Below, in pieces: positions 1 to 8,091 of a stretch of DNA of 64,000 nt (the first letter of the stretch is position 1; the number at the start of each line of letters is the position of its first letter). The stretch is from Fervidibacter sinensis (GTDB lineage Bacteria; Armatimonadota; Fervidibacteria; Fervidibacterales; Fervidibacteraceae), in assembly GCA_032161045.1 (NCBI GenBank), contig JAVHTH010000005.1; one strand, 5' to 3'. The notes under the pieces are model-generated. The model made no database searches. It worked only from the letters and a program-made list of their open reading frames with translations, and had not been told where the DNA came from. Made by a program: the position numbers and the translations under genes.

Positions 1-126
1 CCGTCGACCTATGCCGTTTTTGGCACCTTGAAAGCGGCATAGAGGAGAGGTGGCTATTTTGGGGCAAAAATCGCCAATTTTCAAGGCTCACTTGCAGTCG
101 ACCCCCTTAGGTTTTGGGGGCAACCG
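1..126 (+). promoter_or_regulatory. Probable CRISPR leader side of the array
   Basis: This stretch precedes the first repeat. The repeat's ATTGAAAG end points away from it, and the degenerate repeats lie at the far end, so the leader should be here. It holds a perfect 8-bp inverted repeat (CTATGCCG at 9-16, CGGCATAG at 35-42) and a small hairpin with CCCCC at 102-106 and GGGGG at 116-120, just before repeat 1. The first inverted repeat could instead be the terminator of an upstream cas gene. No promoter is obvious. Leader assignment is inferred from polarity only. Confidence 0.5.
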
Positions 127-1018
127 GTCGCAATCGCACCACAGTGGGATTGAAAGACCATTTGCGGGGGTGGGTCTGTTTCACTTCACTGCGTCGCAAT
201 CGCACCACAGTGGGATTGAAAGGTGGGTCTGCGGATAATTGAGCGATAACTTCTGACGTCGCAATCGCACCACAGTGGGATTGAAAGGGCCCACTGCGCT
301 TCTACGAAATCAAAGTGTTCTTCAGTCGCAATCGCACCACAGTGGGATTGAAAGCTTGGTGGTCTCCCCTATCGCCTACATGGGTATCGTGTCGCAATCG
401 CACCACAGTGGGATTGAAAGTGGGTAAGACTCGTCGTAAGTAAAAGTAAGGATTTCGTCGCAATCGCACCACAGTGGGATTGAAAGTCGGTGGGTTTAAT
501 TGACGAGTTGGGGGATGTTGAGGTCGCAATCGCACCACAGTGGGATTGAAAGTCGGTGGGTTTAATTGACGAGTTGGGGGATGTTGAGGTCGCAATCGCA
601 CCACAGTGGGATTGAAAGGCTTGACAATTGAAGTTTTTCCTACCCCGTATGTCCCAGTCGCAATCGCACCACAGTGGGATTGAAAGCTTAATTCGTCGGC
701 GATGTTGGCGTAGACGGGCTGTGTCGCAATCGCACCACAGTGGGATTGAAAGATGATGGAAGAGCGGAAACAATGTCTATGATAAGACGTCGCAATCGCA
801 CCACAGTGAGATTGAAAGCCAAAACTGCACTTGAATGACGCCATTCATAGCGTAAGTCGCAATCGCACCACAGTGGGATTGAAAGCTTTTGAACAAGTCG
901 CGAATAAAGGACAGCCCAATGGGTCGCAATCGCACCACAGTGGGATTGAAAGTGCGTGATATTGAAGACGCAGGCGGCGGAATCAACAGTCGCAATCGCA
1001 CCACAGTGGGATTGAAAG
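127..1018 (+). CRISPR. CRISPR array: 14 repeats of 30 bp, 13 spacers of 35-38 bp
   Basis: The repeat begins GTCGCAATCGCACCAC and ends GGGATTGAAAG. Copies start at 127, 193, 258, 325, 391, 457, 523, 589, 657, 723, 789, 856, 923 and 989. The copy at 789 has one G-to-A change (GTGAGATTG). The ATTGAAAG 3' end is typical of class 1 type I/III repeats and sets transcription on the + strand. Spacers at 487-522 and 553-588 are identical, a tandem spacer duplication. No cas gene is present in the window; they would be expected to the left. Frames open across the array are repeat artefacts. Confidence 0.97.
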
Positions 1019-1160
1019 CAGTTGGAACTAAGGCTTTTGAGTTTCTCGGAGCCGACTGGAAATTTTCTCGGCGCGGTGTGAAACCGCGCCCCACATCAAG
1101 CGATAAATTTTCGGTTCGGTAGGGACGAACCCTTTCGTTAAGGTGGGATTGAAGGCTCTG
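1019..1160 (+). repeat. Broken trailer end of the CRISPR array with palindromic insertion
   Basis: After the last intact repeat there is spacer-like sequence (about 1019-1054). It is followed by a copy of the palindromic element common in this window: GGCGCGGT 1070-1077 pairs with ACCGCGCC 1083-1090, and a second arm pair lies around GGTTCG/CGAACC at 1113-1131. At 1143-1155 the sequence GTGGGATTGAAGG matches the 3' part of a CRISPR repeat. The simplest reading is a fifteenth repeat whose 5' part was replaced by the mobile palindrome. Confidence 0.6.
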
Positions 1161-1175
1161 CAACGGGGTGAAAGT

Positions 1176-1916
1176 TTAGGGACGAGTTTGCGGGACGATG
1201 AGAGAAAGTGGGACTTCCAAGCCGTGAGATTCCATGAGGGTTGCGTCGGACAGGATGCTTTGGGCATCGCCGTCAGCGACAATCTGACCCTCGTCTATGA
1301 CCACAACTCGTTCGCACAAATTCAATGCAGCGTCAAGGTCATGAGTGGCGATGATTTTCGTGACATTCAGTTGCTTCAGCAGGTTAAGCAACTGTCTGCG
1401 TGAACGGGGGTCAAGGTTCGCTGTAGGTTCATCCAAGACCAGAATTTTTGGTTGCATCGCCAAAACCGTCGCAATTGCCACTCGCTTGCGCTCCCCGAAA
1501 CTGAGTTGATGGGGCGAACGGTTGATGGCATGGGACATGCCGACCATTTCAAGTGCTTCAATTGCCCGCTTCACTGCCTCATCTTGGCTGAACCCCAAAT
1601 TTAGCGGACCGAACGCTACATCTTCAAGAACCGTCGGCATGAAAAGTTGGTCATCGGGGTCTTGAAAGACAAGTCCAACCAATTGCCTAACCTTGAGCAA
1701 GTTTCGTTTCGTGACCTCTTCGCCGAAAACGAAAATCTTCCCCTCGCCGTGCAAAATTCCGTTCAAGTGCAAAAGCAGCGTGGTTTTCCCCGCACCGTTC
1801 GGTCCGACAATGGCGACCGACTCGCCTTCTGCAACTTTGAACGAAATCCCTTTCAACGCCCATGTGCCGTTGGGGTAGCGGTAATTCAAGTTTTCAACAC
1901 GAATTGCTTCTCGCAC
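1176..1916 (-). CDS. cbiO: Cobalt/nickel ECF transporter ATPase CbiO
   Basis: This is the ATP-hydrolysing subunit that powers CbiM/CbiQ metal-ion uptake on the inner face of the membrane. The 246-aa protein has Walker A GPNGAGKT at residues 38-45, a Q-loop (VFQDPDDQL, hallmark of CbiO/EcfA), an ABC signature LSFGERKR near 138 and Walker B ILVLDEPT near 155. The start is GTG. It is the last gene of the operon running 4949 to 1176 and is separated from cbiQ by about 340 bp of palindromic repeats, so its translation or mRNA stability may be set separately. Nickel versus cobalt cannot be told from this subunit. Confidence 0.93.
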   Translation of the reverse strand: MREAIRVENLNYRYPNGTWALKGISFKVAEGESVAIVGPNGAGKTTLLLHLNGILHGEGKIFVFGEEVTKRNLLKVRQLVGLVFQDPDDQLFMPTVLEDVAFGPLNLGFSQDEAVKRAIEALEMVGMSHAINRSPHQLSFGERKRVAIATVLAMQPKILVLDEPTANLDPRSRRQLLNLLKQLNVTKIIATHDLDAALNLCERVVVIDEGQIVADGDAQSILSDATLMESHGLEVPLSLIVPQTRP

Positions 1917-1979
1917 TTGCCATCACCACATTGCGTTGAGCGTTGCGAGTTGAGCGTTGGATGTTCGTCGCAATTTTGT

Positions 1980-2262
1980 CTTCTCGGAGGGCACGCCCCC
2001 GGCGTGCCGAATTCCCCTTGTAGGGCAGGGTTTTACACCCTGCCGACAATTTTCTCGGCGCGGTGTAAAACCGCGCCCTACATCAAGCCCGATTTCCCTT
2101 GTAGGGCAGGGTTTTATACCCTGCCAACGAATTTTCTCGGCTCGGTGTGAAACCGCGCCCTACATTGAGCCGAACTTCCTTTGTAGGGCAGGGTTTTACA
2201 CCCTGCCGACAAATTTTTTTCGGCGCGGTTTAAAACCGCGCCCTACATTGAGCCGATTTTCA
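1980..2262. repeat. Tandem array of ~81-bp composite palindromes between cbiQ and cbiO
   Basis: Three copies of a unit start at about 2018, 2099 and 2181 (periods 81 and 82 bp). Each unit holds two hairpins: TAGGGCAGGG with CCCTGCC, and GGCGCGGT with ACCGCGCC, separated by A/T-rich linkers. A different palindrome (GCACGCC/GGCGTGC, 1991-2008) precedes them. Loops and flanks vary (for example CTCGGCTCGG at 2137) while arms stay mostly paired. The array lies inside the cbi operon and reaches the last codon of cbiQ at 2260. I see no gene in it. Confidence 0.9.
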
Positions 2263-2961
2263 TCGCTGGAATGCGAAAACGATGAGAGCGAGCAAACCAG
2301 TAAATGCAATGAGCAAAGTGAAATTAGCAAAAGTCATCTGTTGAACCGAAATCGTCCTGAATTCGCCATCAAACCCACGAGAAAGCATCGCAAGGTAAAT
2401 TCGCTCGGCTCGGTTGTAGGTGCGGAGCATCAAAGCACCTGCTAACTTGCCAACATTTTCCGCATCTTTCAAAGTTTGTTTTCGTGGGCAACGACTTTGG
2501 TAAGCCCGCGACATTCGCATCGCTTCTTCAGCAATCACGAACAGATATCGGAACATGAACGACAACATGATTGTCAACAGCGATGGCACTTTCAATTTGC
2601 GAAGGCTGTCAAGCAATTGAGTGAACGGGGTCGTTGCTGACAGCCAGATTGCTGCGCCGACGCACAGAAACATTTTGACGGTCACTTGGACGAAAGTCTC
2701 TTTTGAGCCGCCGAGCAACAAACCGACCGCTCCTAAACCGACGAAGGGGAGGACCGGGACAAAGCGAATCAGAGCCCATTTGAGCGGAACGCGGGCGGCA
2801 AAGATCATGGCTGCCAATAAAATCGCGAGCACCAACCAAGCGCCGTGCATATGCGGTTTTGTGCTCAAAACGGTGAGCACATACGCAAGGAACATCAACA
2901 ACTTGGTTCTCCCATCAATTTTGGCGAACCAACCTTGTGTTGGCTGAAACAAATCAAGCAT
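2260..2961 (-). CDS. cbiQ: Cobalt/nickel ECF transporter transmembrane subunit CbiQ
   Basis: This is the membrane coupling (T) subunit that links the CbiO ATPase to the substrate-binding CbiM. It has 233 aa with an N-terminal cytoplasmic stretch containing the KIDGRTKLL motif seen near the start of CbiQ proteins, then about five hydrophobic helices. Between residues about 150 and 190 lie coupling-helix segments with basic residues (SRAYQSRCPRK, typical A-R-[GS]-type motif region). The ATG overlaps the stop of the preceding PDGLE gene by 8 nt, a sign of translational coupling. Family assignment is firm; the metal is inferred from cbiM next door. Confidence 0.92.
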   Translation of the reverse strand: MLDLFQPTQGWFAKIDGRTKLLMFLAYVLTVLSTKPHMHGAWLVLAILLAAMIFAARVPLKWALIRFVPVLPFVGLGAVGLLLGGSKETFVQVTVKMFLCVGAAIWLSATTPFTQLLDSLRKLKVPSLLTIMLSFMFRYLFVIAEEAMRMSRAYQSRCPRKQTLKDAENVGKLAGALMLRTYNRAERIYLAMLSRGFDGEFRTISVQQMTFANFTLLIAFTGLLALIVFAFQR

Positions 2962-3247
2962 CCTTGCGGTTCACCTTCCTCAACAATCGTCCAAGCAACC
3001 AAACCAATCCGCTGGTGACCGATATCCCGAGCAGAGCCGCGACTGCCTGACCGGCAAAACCCTCAACTTTAGGCAGCGAGTAATCCCTTAAAGGCGCTGA
3101 GTAAATTTGCTGCTCCCGTTCGGCAAATCCGAACATTTCCGCAACTCGTTCCAGTCCATCGGGCAACTCGGACGCGAAAGGCAGGAGTGCAATCGTGAGC
3201 AAAACGATTGCTGCGACAACGAGCAACCAGATATTTCGTTTCAGCAC
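2954..3247 (-). CDS. PDGLE-domain small membrane protein (CbiN-like)
   Basis: This 97-aa protein has two hydrophobic helices (residues about 6-25 and 66-88). The sequence PDGLE follows the first helix, the signature of the PDGLE family that replaces or accompanies CbiN in cobalt/nickel ECF systems. The loop between helices is extracytoplasmic by prediction and is thought to help load metal into CbiM. It overlaps cbiQ by 8 nt. A stretch of about 120 bp of low-complexity GTGCGG-rich DNA separates it from cbiM. Confidence 0.85.
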   Translation of the reverse strand: MLKRNIWLLVVAAIVLLTIALLPFASELPDGLERVAEMFGFAEREQQIYSAPLRDYSLPKVEGFAGQAVAALLGISVTSGLVWLLGRLLRKVNRKDA

Positions 3248-3368
3248 GCTTAATCACCTCAAAGGCGAGTGCGCGGTGCGGAGTGCTGGGTGCGGTGTTG
3301 ACGGCTTTTGGGGTTGACAGAGATTGGAACTCTGCACGCCGAACATCGCACCCTGCACCCATTTTTTT

Positions 3369-3986
3369 TCACCTTCGCACAAGTTCAGGTTTGGTTCGTT
3401 TGATGAAAGCGAACGCTGCGAATGTGACTAACGCTTCGCCGATGCCAATTACCGCGTGAATTGACACCATTGCTGGAACTACAACAGACAGGGGGATGAT
3501 ACCCGATAGCGCCAACTCCAAAGCACAAGCAAAAGCACCGAGCACAACGGAAAGCCAAGCGGCAATTGCGACTGCGATCGCTTCACTGCGCCAAAGTTTC
3601 GTCAACCAACGATAAATCCAATAGCAGCACCAACTCCCGATGACAGCCATGTTGAGGATGTTTGCGCCAAGTGCTAAAACTCCACCGTCGTTGAACAAAA
3701 GAGCCTGCACAATTAAAACAACCGACATCACGAGGACAGCAGCGTTCGGTCCAACAAGCAGTGCTGCAAGTAAACCGCCGAGCACATGACCGGATGTTCC
3801 GCCAACGATCGGGAAATTGAGCATTTGGGCGGCGAAGACAAAAGCAGCGGTAACCCCCATCAAAGGGATTTGCTTTTCATCCAATTCGTCTTTCGTTTTC
3901 TTGACTGCAACGCCGACGGCTACGAGTGCGACGGTGTTTGTCGCAACCATCACAGGGTTACTCAGAAACCCGTCAGGAATGTGCAC
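3369..3986 (-). CDS. cbiM: Cobalt/nickel substrate-binding membrane protein CbiM
   Basis: CbiM binds the metal ion in the membrane and delivers it across with CbiQ/CbiO. In this family the mature N-terminus begins Met-His and its His2 is a metal ligand, so I choose the GTG at 3986, giving MHIPDGFLS, rather than the TTG two codons upstream. The protein is about 205 aa with about six hydrophobic helices and the conserved central stretch GGTSGHVLGG, which supplies another ligand His. Its start lies within the end of the FmdE-like gene (about 14 nt overlap), consistent with one transcript. Confidence 0.93.
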   Translation of the reverse strand: MHIPDGFLSNPVMVATNTVALVAVGVAVKKTKDELDEKQIPLMGVTAAFVFAAQMLNFPIVGGTSGHVLGGLLAALLVGPNAAVLVMSVVLIVQALLFNDGGVLALGANILNMAVIGSWCCYWIYRWLTKLWRSEAIAVAIAAWLSVVLGAFACALELALSGIIPLSVVVPAMVSIHAVIGIGEALVTFAAFAFIKRTKPELVRR

Positions 3987-4389
3987 CCTCAATCACCTCA
4001 AACAAACCATCGGCTTCAAGGACTCGTCTTGATGCTTCATGCTCTCCGAATTCTTGAAGCCAAGTTGACATTTGCTCTCTAACCTGTTGTGGCACGCGGA
4101 CAGTTAACTTTTCGCCCGTGTCGGTATTGACAAAGTGAACGGTTATTTCTTCCGACGGGACGAGTTCAATGTTTCGCTTGCCGTAGGTTGCGCCCGTTGA
4201 AACTTGTAACCCGTCAACCATGCAAGACGGTGGCGGTTGTGGTGGGCAGTGGACTGTCACTCTGATGCCGAAATACTTGCGTGCCTTCAATTTCGTCAAC
4301 GCAAACTCACCGAGCCTTAACCCCAACGCCAAGAACGGACCGAAGTGACCGTGAAAGTTGATTGCCGCTTCTAACTTCCGTTCGTCCAT
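3973..4389 (-). CDS. FmdE-domain protein (formylmethanofuran dehydrogenase subunit E-like)
   Basis: The 138-aa protein matches the FmdE/Tram domain. It has an N-terminal FHGHFGPF in place of the usual HGHxCPG, then a CMVDGLQVSTGATYGK block that resembles the conserved Asp-Gly-[IL]-Gln...TG-T-GK region. FmdE domains bind metal or Fe-S/zinc ligands; here the family Cys after HGH is replaced by Gly, while Cys residues near 50 and 57 remain. It sits between the S-component gene (19-nt overlap) and cbiM. A metal chaperone or sensor role in the uptake operon is my inference. Confidence 0.8.
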   Translation of the reverse strand: MDERKLEAAINFHGHFGPFLALGLRLGEFALTKLKARKYFGIRVTVHCPPQPPPSCMVDGLQVSTGATYGKRNIELVPSEEITVHFVNTDTGEKLTVRVPQQVREQMSTWLQEFGEHEASRRVLEADGLFEVIEGAHS

Positions 4390-4949
4390 AGCCCTCTCTC
4401 CTTCCGAATTCGCTCAATTGTCAAGACCACAATAGGCACGACGATTATTTGCAGTGCAATTCCCGGCAAGCCTGCAAGGACCGAAGCCAGCCCGAATGCG
4501 CCCGCTGGCAATTGCAGCAAAGGCGCTACGACAGTTGCGAGCAAAGTCAAATCAACGATGATTCGTGCCACAATGGCGATAATCGTGCTACTCAAAACCG
4601 CAAAAATTTTGCCACCTTTGATGCTTCTTTGCACCCACCTTCCAAAGGTTCGGTAGCAAAGCGAAGCAACTGCGGAGAGGACTGGAAGTTCAATGCTCAT
4701 CAACACTGCTGTTGGGAGTGGTGGCATCCCTGTCAGGAAAGAGGAAGCCCAAGGGGTGACGAACCCGACAGCGGCAGCGATGACGGGAGAGACGAAAAAG
4801 CCGGCAGCCAAAATCGGAAGGTGCATGGGCAAGAAAACTCTTCCCAATCCGACGATGTGGAACAGAATGGGCACAATGATGCCGAGAGTTCCAAACAGCG
4901 CTCCCAAGAGAACCTCTTTCATCATCTGCAGTTTTTTGTCCATGCTCAC
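4371..4949 (-). CDS. ECF transporter S-component-like membrane protein
   Basis: About 192 aa with five to six hydrophobic helices and sequence such as LPMHLPILAAGFFVSP and TGMPPLPTAVLMSIEL, typical of substrate-binding S components. The frame is open far upstream over the antisense of moaA, but an AAGGGG Shine-Dalgarno places the start at the GTG at 4949 (ATG alternative at 4943). It is the first gene of the cbi operon. Two binding proteins (this and CbiM) may share one CbiQ/CbiO engine. Its substrate is unknown; a metal-related compound is suggested only by context. Confidence 0.75.
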   Translation of the reverse strand: MSMDKKLQMMKEVLLGALFGTLGIIVPILFHIVGLGRVFLPMHLPILAAGFFVSPVIAAAVGFVTPWASSFLTGMPPLPTAVLMSIELPVLSAVASLCYRTFGRWVQRSIKGGKIFAVLSSTIIAIVARIIVDLTLLATVVAPLLQLPAGAFGLASVLAGLPGIALQIIVVPIVVLTIERIRKERGLWTNGS

Positions 4950-5093
4950 AAAGTTCACCCCTTGCAATGAATGGGTCAGGTAGTGATACCGTCCCTGAAT
5001 TTTGCCACAACATTGATTGCTGAATTCGCGACTTAGAACAAGGCGACAATTTTCGGAAAGAAGCATCAAAATTTTTTCGGAAAGGGGTTGGCA

Positions 5094-6134
5094 ATGATGA
5101 GCGATAACGGGCGAAGCCATTTGAGCCTTGAGCATAAAAACGCGCTGCTTAAAGACAGGTTCGGGCGAATTGCTCGGAAGTTTCGGATTTCGGTCACTGA
5201 CCGCTGCAACTTTCGTTGCGATTTTTGCATACCTTTCAACCCTGTTTGGTTGCCGAAGTCGGAAATTTTGACTTACGAGGAAATTGCCCGCGTCGCGAAA
5301 ATTCTCGCTCAAATGGGCGTCACGAAAATTCGGCTTTCCGGCGGCGAACCCTTGATGCGGCGGGATATTGACAAACTCATCGCTATGCTCCGCCAAATCC
5401 CAGAAATCACAACCATCGCAATGACCACCAACGGTTTTCACTTGGCAGAAATGGCTGAACGATTGAAAGAGGCTGGGCTTGACAGTGTGACAGTAAGCCT
5501 GCACAGCCTAAAGCCCGAGCGGTTTGAAGAGACTGTGGGCAGGCGAGAAGTTTTTGAGCGGGTGATAGACGGGCTGGAAGTAGCGCAGAAGGTTGGGCTT
5601 AATCCTGTCAAGATCAATGTTGTTGTCACTCGCGGTTGTAACGACGATGAGATTTTGGATTTCGCCGAATTGGCACGCAAAACTGGCTTGACAGTTCGTT
5701 TCGTTGAATACATGCCTTTTGACGGTCGCAAATTTTGGCGTCCCGAATTGCTTGTCCCCGGCGAGGAAATCCTTCGGAAAATTGAAACCTTTTACCCTCT
5801 TGTCTCACTTCCACGCGAATATGGTTCAACGGCTCAGGTTTACCGTTTCGCCGACGGAGTTGGCGGCAACATCGGCATCATCACTTCCATGACTGCTCCT
5901 TTTTGCGGAGATTGCGACCGAATTCGGATGACCGCTGACGGCAAGATTGTCCCTTGCATGTTCAGCAGAGACGAATACGATGTCAAGTCGCTTTTGCGCA
6001 ACGGTGCGAGCGACGAAGAAATTGCCTCTTTCATCCGCCATGCTTTCTGGAACAAATTCGCGGGTGTTGAAACTTTGCTTAATGAGCACCAAGTCATAAC
6101 ACATGTTCGCCCGATGTATGAGTTAGGCGGGTAG
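5094..6134 (+). CDS. moaA: GTP 3',8-cyclase MoaA (molybdopterin biosynthesis)
   Basis: MoaA rearranges GTP to 3',8-cyclo-GTP, the first step to molybdenum cofactor, using two [4Fe-4S] clusters. The sequence shows the radical SAM motif CNFRCDFC (CX3CX2C, residues about 38-45), SGGEPL, a C-terminal cluster site FCGDC followed 13 residues later by VPC, and the terminal Gly-Gly that MoaA needs. Starts TTG 5088, ATG 5094 and ATG 5097 compete; AAAGGGG at 5081-5087 favours 5094. It is transcribed divergently from the cbi operon. Two copies of TTTTCGGAAAG (5050-5060, 5074-5084) lie just upstream. Confidence 0.93.
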   Translation: MMSDNGRSHLSLEHKNALLKDRFGRIARKFRISVTDRCNFRCDFCIPFNPVWLPKSEILTYEEIARVAKILAQMGVTKIRLSGGEPLMRRDIDKLIAMLRQIPEITTIAMTTNGFHLAEMAERLKEAGLDSVTVSLHSLKPERFEETVGRREVFERVIDGLEVAQKVGLNPVKINVVVTRGCNDDEILDFAELARKTGLTVRFVEYMPFDGRKFWRPELLVPGEEILRKIETFYPLVSLPREYGSTAQVYRFADGVGGNIGIITSMTAPFCGDCDRIRMTADGKIVPCMFSRDEYDVKSLLRNGASDEEIASFIRHAFWNKFAGVETLLNEHQVITHVRPMYELGG

Positions 6135-6290
6135 GTTTTAGGTTCACAACTTTGACTCCAAAACCAAATCGCCTTTCCGCCACCAATCTTCGGCTTTCAA
6201 GCCACCTTCGCCCTTGCGGTTTCCCCCAACACTCCAAACTTTGAAGCCTTTTGAAAGTTTCCGATACTTTATCGGTTTGCCGTCGTAGGG

Positions 6291-6361
6291 GTCAAGACGA
6301 CAATCTGCCCGTTCTTTTTCGGGCGCATTTCATGCGCCCCTACAGAAAAACTCGTCTTGAC
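6291..6361. repeat. Nested palindromic repeat between convergent genes
   Basis: GGGCGCAT/ATGCGCCC (6321-6339) is a member of the GTAGGGGCGCATGAAATGCG family seen at several other sites. It is enclosed by a 10-bp outer inverted repeat, GTCAAGACGA at 6291-6300 and TCGTCTTGAC at 6352-6361. It lies in the 250-bp gap where moaA (+) and the HNH gene (-) converge, so it may act as a terminator in both directions. Nothing else is seen in the gap. Confidence 0.75.
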
Positions 6362-6383
6362 AAGAGCCAAGCCTTTCCAAACT

Positions 6384-6974
6384 TCACTCACGCACGAAGG
6401 GGCGCAAGAATTCGTGCCAGTCGGGATTGCGGAGCGCTTGCATCAGTTTCGCATAGCCCATGTAGGGCAAATAAGCGGGCTTGCGGGGTTTCTTTCGGAG
6501 CGTCATTCCTGCCTCTTCGGGTGTGCGATTCCCCTTTTTGCTATTGCAGCGAGTGCAACAAGCGACGAGATTGTCCCAATCGGTCTTGCCACCTTTGTCC
6601 TTCGGAATCACATGGTCAATTGTCAAGCCCGGTCCGCGATAGCCACAATATTGGCAAGTGTAGTCGTCGCGAATAAGGATGCTTCTCCGGTTGAGCCTAA
6701 CGCGGGCTGGTGGGCGGCGAGCATAGACCATTAAGCGGACGACGGAGGGCACAGGAATTCGTTCGCGGGCTGCGTGGATGACCAAACCGTTTGCGGGTTT
6801 AACCATTTCCGCTTTGCCTTTCATGAGCAGCACAATCGCCCGCTTCGCAGAGACAACATTCAGCGGTTCATAGTTTCGGTTCAAAACGAGAACCGGCGTG
6901 TTAAGCACGCCATCTTTTGAGTGGAACGCCGTCACCTCCTCTGTTCGTCTGTCGTCAACCGTTGTGCTGTGCAT
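6384..6974 (-). CDS. HNH endonuclease family protein
   Basis: The 196-aa protein has a C-terminal half with the HNH fold: CQYCG (zinc CxxC), TIDHVIPKDKGG (catalytic His), a central Asn in DWDNLVACC and a second zinc pair CCTRCN, followed by KGNRTPEEAGM. The N-terminal half, with VLNRNYEPLNVV and the RAIVLLMKGKAE stretch, is the usual extension of the widespread stand-alone HNH proteins. Family members nick DNA or RNA; the cellular target is not known. The Shine-Dalgarno is weak. Its 5' end faces rtcA with a 37-bp gap on the same strand. Confidence 0.88.
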   Translation of the reverse strand: MHSTTVDDRRTEEVTAFHSKDGVLNTPVLVLNRNYEPLNVVSAKRAIVLLMKGKAEMVKPANGLVIHAARERIPVPSVVRLMVYARRPPARVRLNRRSILIRDDYTCQYCGYRGPGLTIDHVIPKDKGGKTDWDNLVACCTRCNSKKGNRTPEEAGMTLRKKPRKPAYLPYMGYAKLMQALRNPDWHEFLRPFVRE

Positions 6975-7011
6975 GGCAGTTCACCACACGCTTTTCGTCA
7001 GCGTGTTGGCA

Positions 7012-8091
7012 TTAATTTTGTCGCAGAAACCCCAACCCTTCAACACTTATGGTCGCAGGCTCTCCCAAATTTCCCTGAACCTCAAACCGAACGGGCAAAA
7101 ATTGCTCAACGACCCAAATGTGGGTGAGAGTGTGTTGAGTCAAAGCACTCGTTTTAATGACCGACTTGCCGTCGGCGAGAGCCATGAACAAAACGAGTTG
7201 GTCAGCAAGATGTTTGTCAACGGGGGCATCAGTGCGCCAGTATTCGGCAAAATCGTCAACCGCTTCGTCAGCAACTTTCTCAGCGGGTTTGCCCAACTCG
7301 CCGAGTGCAGAAAAGCCAGCGATAACATTTTCAAACTCGGCACAAACGAAGACAACCGTTCCTGTGGAAGTTGATGGAAGTTCACTGATTTCAACCTCAA
7401 CTTCGCTTTGATGAAACCCCATGCCGAGCAGTCGGTTGACAGCCTGATTTGCTTGCCGGACTGCAATTGAACGCTTGAGGTTTGAAAGTGCGCTGAAAAC
7501 CCATATGCGCTTTAGTTTCCCTCGCTCATTCAGGTTAATGGGCTTGAGCGTTTGGTTGACGGGATTAATTGAAGCCTCAATTTCACCACCGCCGCGAGGG
7601 AACCATCCAGCCTTGATGAGTTTCAATTCTCCATTCGCACCCATCGTTTGCACCATCGGCAAAAACACACGGGCAATGTAGTCGTAAGGTGGGCTGAAAG
7701 GGACATGGGTGCCGCAGCGAACTATTCGGAGAGAAGATGGTTGCTCGGAGAAGAGTAGGGCAGGGAAGACCGTTTGAAAGACAAGGGTCCCAGAACCAGC
7801 GCTCGGTTGGTCCGCTGAGACATCAACGACAAAAGAGCCACCACGCAAATTCGTCGGCTCAAAGTTCAGTTCGGTGCTGTTGACTTTTGCACCGTCAACT
7901 TTGGCGTTGCAAATTGCCGCCGCAGCCCTAACTGCTGTCAGGTGCTGAGGTCTTAATCCGGGATTTTTACGACCTGCCCTGATGTTGAAAATTCGCAACG
8001 GTTTGCCCGTTAGAGCAGAGAGCGCCAAACTGCTTCTTAAAATTTGCCCGCCACCTTCACCGTAACTTCCGTCAATGGTAACCCGCTGCAC
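7012..8091 (-). CDS. rtcA: RNA 3'-terminal phosphate cyclase RtcA
   Basis: RtcA converts RNA 3'-phosphate ends to 2',3'-cyclic phosphates through an adenylated histidine. The sequence has the N-terminal DGSYGEGGGQILR signature, AGRKNPGLRPQH, and near the C-terminus the HTLTHIWVVEQFLP block that carries the nucleotidylated His. The frame extends to a TTG at 8112, but AGAGGTGA 8 nt before the GTG at 8091 favours the shorter start, matching the usual length before IDG. No rtcB or rtcR is adjacent. The 180 bp upstream hold no evident gene. Confidence 0.92.
   Translation of the reverse strand: MQRVTIDGSYGEGGGQILRSSLALSALTGKPLRIFNIRAGRKNPGLRPQHLTAVRAAAAICNAKVDGAKVNSTELNFEPTNLRGGSFVVDVSADQPSAGSGTLVFQTVFPALLFSEQPSSLRIVRCGTHVPFSPPYDYIARVFLPMVQTMGANGELKLIKAGWFPRGGGEIEASINPVNQTLKPINLNERGKLKRIWVFSALSNLKRSIAVRQANQAVNRLLGMGFHQSEVEVEISELPSTSTGTVVFVCAEFENVIAGFSALGELGKPAEKVADEAVDDFAEYWRTDAPVDKHLADQLVLFMALADGKSVIKTSALTQHTLTHIWVVEQFLPVRFEVQGNLGEPATISVEGLGFLRQN

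Noticed and set aside
302..844. Long open frames on the minus strand across the CRISPR array
   Set aside because: Their translations repeat every 66-68 bp with the CRISPR repeat and have no other support.
1957..2445. Plus-strand open frames over the palindromic arrays (with GQGFIPCRQ and RRGVKPRPT-like repeats)
   Set aside because: These peptides are translations of the palindromic DNA repeats and recur wherever the repeats occur; no ribosome sites or families support them.
4950..5504. A 185-residue N-terminal extension of the S-component frame
   Set aside because: It runs antisense through the start of moaA, lacks hydrophobic or family sequence, and a good Shine-Dalgarno sits at the internal GTG/ATG.
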